DNA from: Nitzschia sp. pyKryTriq1
Taxonomy: Eukaryota > Bacillariophyta > Bacillariophyceae > Bacillariales > Bacillariaceae
DNA length: 64,000 bases
Direction: 5' to 3'
NCBI GenBank assembly: GCA_956465555.1
Contig: OY101127.1
Span: 310,001 to 374,000, forward strand
Within the stretch, counting starts at the first letter, position 1; the number at the start of each line of letters is the position of its first letter. The notes under the pieces were generated by a model, which worked only from the letters and a program-made list of their open reading frames with translations, was not told the DNA's origin and did not search any database. A program made the position numbers and the translations under genes. Positions 60,106-64,000 of this stretch are shown in pieces.

Positions 60106-61110
60106 CTAAAGTTCTTGTTTCGACCTATCCGGCCAGTATTCAAAATTGTCGCTGCCATCTGTGCTCTCTGCGTCTTCTTCTTCTTCTTCATCATCATCAT
60201 CATCATCGTCACCTTCGCCATAGTCTTCTAGTCCGAATACAGAGACACTCCCTTTATGTAATCCCAAGGTCGCCCATCCAGGGCTACGTTCCGAAAAAGA
60301 ATAATCCACTCGCAACTCCTCGCCAGCTTCGATATCGCGAGCGGCGTGAAACTCCAAGCGACACCCCGAAGCACGTGGTACTGTGACCTCCATGTTACAC
60401 TCCCATTCGGTACCGCACTCATTCACAAAACTTCCAGGATCCAAATCCACACAGGCCACCACGTAGGAATATCCGTCTTCTCTCGCTTCCATCCGTGTAT
60501 ACGCCCAATGCAAGACATCACACGCTAATGCGGGGGGCAACCCACGTAAATATTTACGATACTCTCCTCCCGTTTCAAAACGAGCCGTTTGGAAAGATTT
60601 CCAAATCAACGTTCCTTCGTCAATATCCTTGGTAGCAAATATCCCTCGACCATGTGGACCATGATCTACCTTGTAGGGAACATAAAAGCCATCCAGTCCT
60701 AAGAATCCACCCTCGGGCAAAGAACTCGTTTTCTTTCCTTGAACGACCATCACTTGATGGTAGATCGATTGCATAAATTTCCACGTGTCCGTGGAATGGA
60801 CCTTCAACAATGCGGGTGGTACTAGTTCTTCATCAGAGTCGGAGTCGGAATCGGCATCAACAGCATCTCCCTCATTTTTGTTCTTGGATCGAACTTGGTC
60901 GCATTGCAAGGTCTTATACAAGTCGTTCAGATCGCCCTCTTCCCAAACGTCATACTCGTAGTGGTCGTCGGCGTCGGCTGATGCTGATGTCATTTCCTCT
61001 TGCTGTATCGTGAAAGTGACAAAATGATTCAGTAGCAACCACAACACGAAGAAAACATGCACAGATTTCGGAACAAGAGTTGGGAAAGTATTGACTGCGT
61101 GCCTTGCCAT
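60106..61110 (-). CDS. SET-domain protein with N-terminal hydrophobic segment
   Basis: 334 residues. A hydrophobic segment (VHVFFVLWLLLNHFVTFTI) near the N-terminus is followed by an acidic stretch with DADSDSDSDEELVPP. The SET domain has its entry block (HGPHGRGIFATKDIDEGTLIW), CVDLDPGSFVNECGTEWECNMEV (where the usual NHS is replaced by NEC, and the following Cys/Asn spacing is kept), and CRLEFHAARDIEAGEELRVDYSF, the 'GEEL..DY' box for SAM and lysine. A poly-Asp/Glu run ends it. Many small SET proteins with a signal-anchor-like start occur in diatoms; substrate unknown. Whether the hydrophobic segment really directs it to the ER is open. Confidence 0.78.
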   Translation of the reverse strand: MARHAVNTFPTLVPKSVHVFFVLWLLLNHFVTFTIQQEEMTSASADADDHYEYDVWEEGDLNDLYKTLQCDQVRSKNKNEGDAVDADSDSDSDEELVPPALLKVHSTDTWKFMQSIYHQVMVVQGKKTSSLPEGGFLGLDGFYVPYKVDHGPHGRGIFATKDIDEGTLIWKSFQTARFETGGEYRKYLRGLPPALACDVLHWAYTRMEAREDGYSYVVACVDLDPGSFVNECGTEWECNMEVTVPRASGCRLEFHAARDIEAGEELRVDYSFSERSPGWATLGLHKGSVSVFGLEDYGEGDDDDDDDEEEEEDAESTDGSDNFEYWPDRSKQEL

Positions 61111-61446
61111 TTTCGATTAGGACAACAGCAAGGGGTGTCCTTCTAGTAATGAACAAGTACTACGGAATATGATGTCAAATGCTGCCAATCTGGATTGTGC
61201 CTATTGATGGGTACCTTGTCGATGATAAAGGTGAGCTACATAAATTATGGGGATGTCGCTATGATTCCATGATTTGTGTGCGAGCATTGGGAACCGCCAC
61301 GTGTAACGGCTGAATGCTCTGATTGGCGGGTTTCGATGGGTCCGCTTGTTTGACGCTGAGGTAATGGTAGCCGGCGAAGCGGGAGCGAGCTTTGGTTTCG
61401 GATAAATAAGAAGTATCGCTTTCGACGTGCACGACAAAATGAATGT

Positions 61447-61606
61447 GCGCGAAACCCCCCCATTCTCGCCCTTTTTTGGCCCGCATTCGCGCACTTGCGC
61501 AAATGCCCTCCCATTCTCTCACTTCATTCTCGCACTTTTTAATATTCATTCGCGCCCCTCTTGAGACGGCGCGAAACCCCCCCCCATCCTCGCCAACCTT
61601 TCGCGC
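61447..61606. promoter_or_regulatory. Cluster of three E2F-like sites
   Basis: GCGCGAAA lies at 61447-61454 and 61569-61576, and TTTCGCGC, the reverse complement, at 61599-61606. This 8-mer is the consensus of E2F/DP binding sites (TTTSSCGC). The first two sites sit in a near-direct repeat, GCGCGAAAC with a C-run followed by ATYCTCGCC. Location is 340-500 bp upstream of the minus-strand SET gene. Binding is inferred from the sequence alone. Confidence 0.4.
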
Positions 61607-61942
61607 CCGGTCGCGAATCCTCCTAGTAAATTGTGACTACTAGTAAAATTTGAGTATATCTACTCTTCATCCTTCAGTATCCGCAGCAACAGTAATAGCC
61701 GGTTGTACTGGCTGTGCGAGTTGTGTACGTCTACTGGTAGTGCTATCGTCTGTGTCAGACATTGTAGTGAGCGAAAGAGGAAGTAGAAGAAGAAGAGTAC
61801 AGACAAGCGAATTCGTTTATTGTATTGTTGTACTGTATTATTATTGTCGTCATTGCCGCACAGCCTTTTGATTTTTTGATCTTTTCAATTTGGAATTCTC
61901 CGAAGCTGCCGCCAAGGTTGGAGTCGTGGAAGTCAACTCCGG

Positions 61943-62040
61943 GACCGACAATTGTCGGTCGAGATGTCGGTCCCCAAGGCCCTATATCCGGGTGACTTGT
62001 AGGTCGGACCGACATCGACCGACAAATTGCCCAGACCGAC
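61943..62040. repeat. GACCGACA palindrome cluster
   Basis: GACCGACAATTGTCGGTC at 61943-61960 is a perfect 18-bp palindrome. TTGTCGGTCGA-GA-TGTCGGTCC (61952-61973) and GGACCGACATCGACCGACAA (62007-62025) form an imperfect 20-bp inverted repeat around a short loop. Six copies of the CCGAC core in both directions lie within about 100 bases. It could be a transcription-factor platform (DRE/CCGAC-like core) or a small inverted-repeat element. Confidence 0.65.
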
Positions 62041-62142
62041 GCATCTTCCAACAACAACAATAGTAATAAGACGGTCAAGCGATGGAGTGTTCCAGAAGCA
62101 GCTGATCGTAGGTGAGTTGCATAATTCCTTCAGGGCAAATGC

Positions 62143-62349
62143 TTACCATCTCGGTTGCGTAACGGTCAAAAAGAACCGACGCAACGCAACACGGAGACCA
62201 GTTCGCTTCTTGAGTATGCGCTTGCGGCAATTCTCCCTGACTACTTCAGCGGCGAGAGCCTTTTCTTCAGGAGTCGTGCTCGAACGGCCCATGACGACGA
62301 CTTGTCCAAGGATAGCGATGATGATAGCGAGAGATCGGAAGACTTTCAT
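62143..62349 (-). CDS. Possible small secreted basic peptide
   Basis: 68 residues from Met at 62349: MKVFRSLAIIIAILGQVVVMG is a clean signal-peptide or single-TM segment, followed by SSTTPEEKALAAEVVRENCR and a basic tail KRILKKRTGLRVALRRFFL. The frame is open to 62415, but that start gives no signal peptide. A perfect 9-bp dyad (GATTGTCAA-TTG-TTGACAATC) overlaps the start codon region. No family is recognised and such a short frame can arise by chance. The hydrophobic-then-basic layout is the only argument for it. Confidence 0.35.
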   Translation of the reverse strand: MKVFRSLAIIIAILGQVVVMGRSSTTPEEKALAAEVVRENCRKRILKKRTGLRVALRRFFLTVTQPRW

Positions 62350-62380
62350 GATTGTCAATTGTTGACAATCAGCAAACAAT

Positions 62381-62399
62381 AGATAGATAGATAGATAGT
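62381..62399 (+). repeat. (ATAG)n microsatellite
   Basis: About four to five ATAG/GATA tetranucleotide units upstream of the small secreted peptide frame. Likely variable. Confidence 0.8.
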
Positions 62400-62415
62400 T
62401 TGATCCTGTAATCAA

Positions 62416-62815
62416 TGCTTCTATTTTATTTGTGACAATGATGTTGTTCTTTCGATCTTGCCATGGATCGAGCGCCGCCTTGCTTGCGATATTGTGATCG
62501 ATCTCTTGTTGTGATGATGGGAGGAGAGCCGGCGTGCGTCGGCATCAAATAATCTGCACATCGAACACAACAATCCCGCAACATCAGCATTGCAAGTCGT
62601 AGCGACACCCTTTGGCCAACGAGAGACAACGAATAGCGATCCGACATCAATCAGTCACTACGAGACGTCCTAAACGACATTGTTCAGCCAACCAAAACAC
62701 GAATAACTTGAGGACACTTTTCCCTTAAGTAAGGGGGTCACCGAAAAAAAAGGAAAAAAAAAACGTTGCCGAGTATTCACAAGAAAATGACTAATTTGAC
62801 TACATCGCACGCACA
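62416..62815. other. Spacer before the BSD-domain gene
   Basis: Four hundred bases with an A-run (GAAAAAAAAGGAAAAAAAAACG) near 62744-62764. ACATCGCACGCACAG at 62802-62816 looks like a splice acceptor, after which the frame becomes protein-like. No other gene is recognised. Confidence 0.35.
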
Positions 62816-62816
62816 G

Positions 62817-64000
62817 GATTGGATAGAAACGCTCGTGCGGGGCACTCGCAGACTACTTCGAATGATGTAGAGTCATCGTCTGTTAAGAAGAAGGAGAAGG
62901 CCTCCGTAGTAGCACCATGATCGAGATCCAAGAAACCTACAGTCCATGTACCATCCGATGAAGAAGATATGAGGACGAAGCCTCCTTCTGGTTCCAATGT
63001 CACACCCGTGTCAGCGGGCCTAACCGATCGTCTCGAACAATATCAGCAAGCCATCATGATGACTCCTGCGTTGTCTCCATCGGCGGCGACTCCACCATCC
63101 GTCGGAGTACCCGTCCGTTTGCAACGTTGGAGTCAAGCAGTGACGACCTCTTCTACTATTATTACTCCGCAGCAGCAACGGCAACCGCCCAAAGTTCAAA
63201 CGCACAATGTGGCTCCGACATCATCATCATCATCAGTGGTCGAACAACAAGAAGAAGAACCATCATTATTTCCTCCCGCCAAAGGAAGTCCTTTGGAAAG
63301 GAAGTCCTTTGGGTATCGGATTGAAGGATCGTTTGAAACAATGGGACAAGCGACTAGTGGCGCTACTGCTACTGCTCCCCCTCCTCCTCCTCCAACTACA
63401 AGAAGTACAGGTACAGGTACCACATCATCACCGACTCGATCCATCCGATCGAGCACTGTTGTTGGTCGTGCTGCTGCTACTGCTGCTGCTGCTATTACTA
63501 GTAACAGTGCCTTGCAAGAAGAGACCATGTCTAGTCTGCATGCAAACAAGAAACCAGACGATCTTCATGCCTCGTCGCAACAACAAGTCTCAAGGATCGT
63601 ATGAAGGCATGGGGCAATGCATCGAGTCAGTCCTTTTCCAAGAAGAACAAGCCAATCATCATCAGTAGTGAACCGCTTATTATTCTCAACAAGGCTAGTC
63701 ATGATGCGCCGCCGCCAGCCTCTCCTGTTCCTATTATGGATCGCAAGTCTGCTCGAGCCGAATCGGATCGACGACGCAAAGCCAAAGAGACGTACTTGGA
63801 GCCTCTTCCAACTACTACTACTAGTAGTGACGCTCATGACTTTTGTTTGGATTTTCCAAGAAACTTGAACCATCGAGCCCAGGCGCGTGCGGTCCAGCTA
63901 CAAACGTTTCCGGATACAGTGGCTGTCCACTATCGTTCCATGGTACCCAAAAAGGTTTCGGAAAAGGAATTCTGGGAACGATATTACTTTCGATGCGATG
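62817..64000 (+). CDS. BSD-domain protein, frame-disrupted and cut by the window end
   Basis: The last 400 bases (from 63601) are a clean frame ending VAVHYRSMVPKKVSEKEFWERYYFRC, the conserved core of a BSD domain (FW.RYF), known from TFIIH subunit and synapse-associated proteins. Upstream, four copies of a short repeat, G.L.DRL..W..., are spread over different frames: GLTDRLEQYQQA (frame 2), VPVRLQRWSQAV (frame 2), GIGLKDRLKQWDKRL (frame 3) and SLKDRMKAWGNA (frame 1). A stop (TGA at about 62917) also cuts the protein-like stretch TSNDVESSSVKKKEKASVVAP. One frame change sits at a 16-bp exact tandem duplication at 63281-63312; without the second copy the frame joins up. Either the gene is decaying, or unrecognised introns and sequence errors are present. 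The start cannot be fixed; 62817 follows a possible splice acceptor. Confidence 0.5.

Larger units (their letters stand above)
61111..62142. other. Spacer with E2F-like sites and GACCGACA dyads
   Basis: No gene is seen. Bases 61440-61610 contain several C-runs and TTTCGCGC-type sites, and 61943-62040 contains repeated GACCGACA palindromes; both are listed separately. Short frames in the rest are not protein-like. The SET-domain gene starts at the left end of the spacer. Confidence 0.45.

Overview
The window looks like nuclear DNA of a diatom, probably pennate, or a close stramenopile relative. The reasons are: spliced genes with short GT-AG introns (75-300 bp); a plastid-type presequence with an Ala-Phe cleavage context on a tyrosyl-tRNA synthetase; a p300/CBP acetyltransferase beside hybrid histidine kinases; PT/KAPT-repeat wall-type proteins; a Ty1/copia element resembling diatom CoDi elements; and compact genes on both strands. 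There is no operon structure. The species is not identified.

Layout. 1-4.4 kb: a truncated secreted periplasmic-binding-protein-like gene, a decayed reverse transcriptase and a Cys-rich, Pro/Thr-repeat surface protein. 6.4-16.3 kb: a hybrid histidine kinase, a two-TM protein, a choline/APH-type kinase, an organellar TyrRS and a MYND-SET methyltransferase. 16.9-22.1 kb: a complete p300/CBP homologue. 24.4-31.5 kb: a mitochondrial carrier, a GTAC minisatellite, a four-exon PX-domain gene and a secreted class 3 lipase. 32.2-38 kb: a second histidine kinase, paralogous to the first and frameshifted three times, then an internally deleted copia element.

39.2-51.9 kb is the most unusual part. A secretory gene A (PC-esterase/TBL-like) and a gene B (NFACT-R/CCDC25-like N-terminus fused to an RWD-like C-terminus) each appear twice. 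One locus keeps A whole and only the tail of B; the other, about 10.7 kb away, keeps only the head of A and the whole of B. Between them lie a tandem-domain type II membrane protein, a two-domain rhamnosyltransferase-like protein and a secreted beta-helix protein, so this looks like a glycan or cell-surface cluster rebuilt by a recent duplication and complementary deletions.

52.1-64 kb: a small unknown gene, a DUS2-type tRNA-dihydrouridine synthase, a multi-TM receptor-like protein, a double-C2 protein, a SET-domain protein, a putative small secreted peptide, and a BSD-domain gene cut by the window end and broken by frame changes, one at an exact 16-bp tandem duplication.

Intergenic DNA is repeatedly built from GTAC / TACCGGTA palindromic strings. 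No tRNA, rRNA or CRISPR was recognised. No single previously undescribed system is proven here; the strongest candidates are the split A/B duplication, the NFACT-R/RWD fusion, and the phase-conserved intron that cuts the phospho-histidine box of both kinases.
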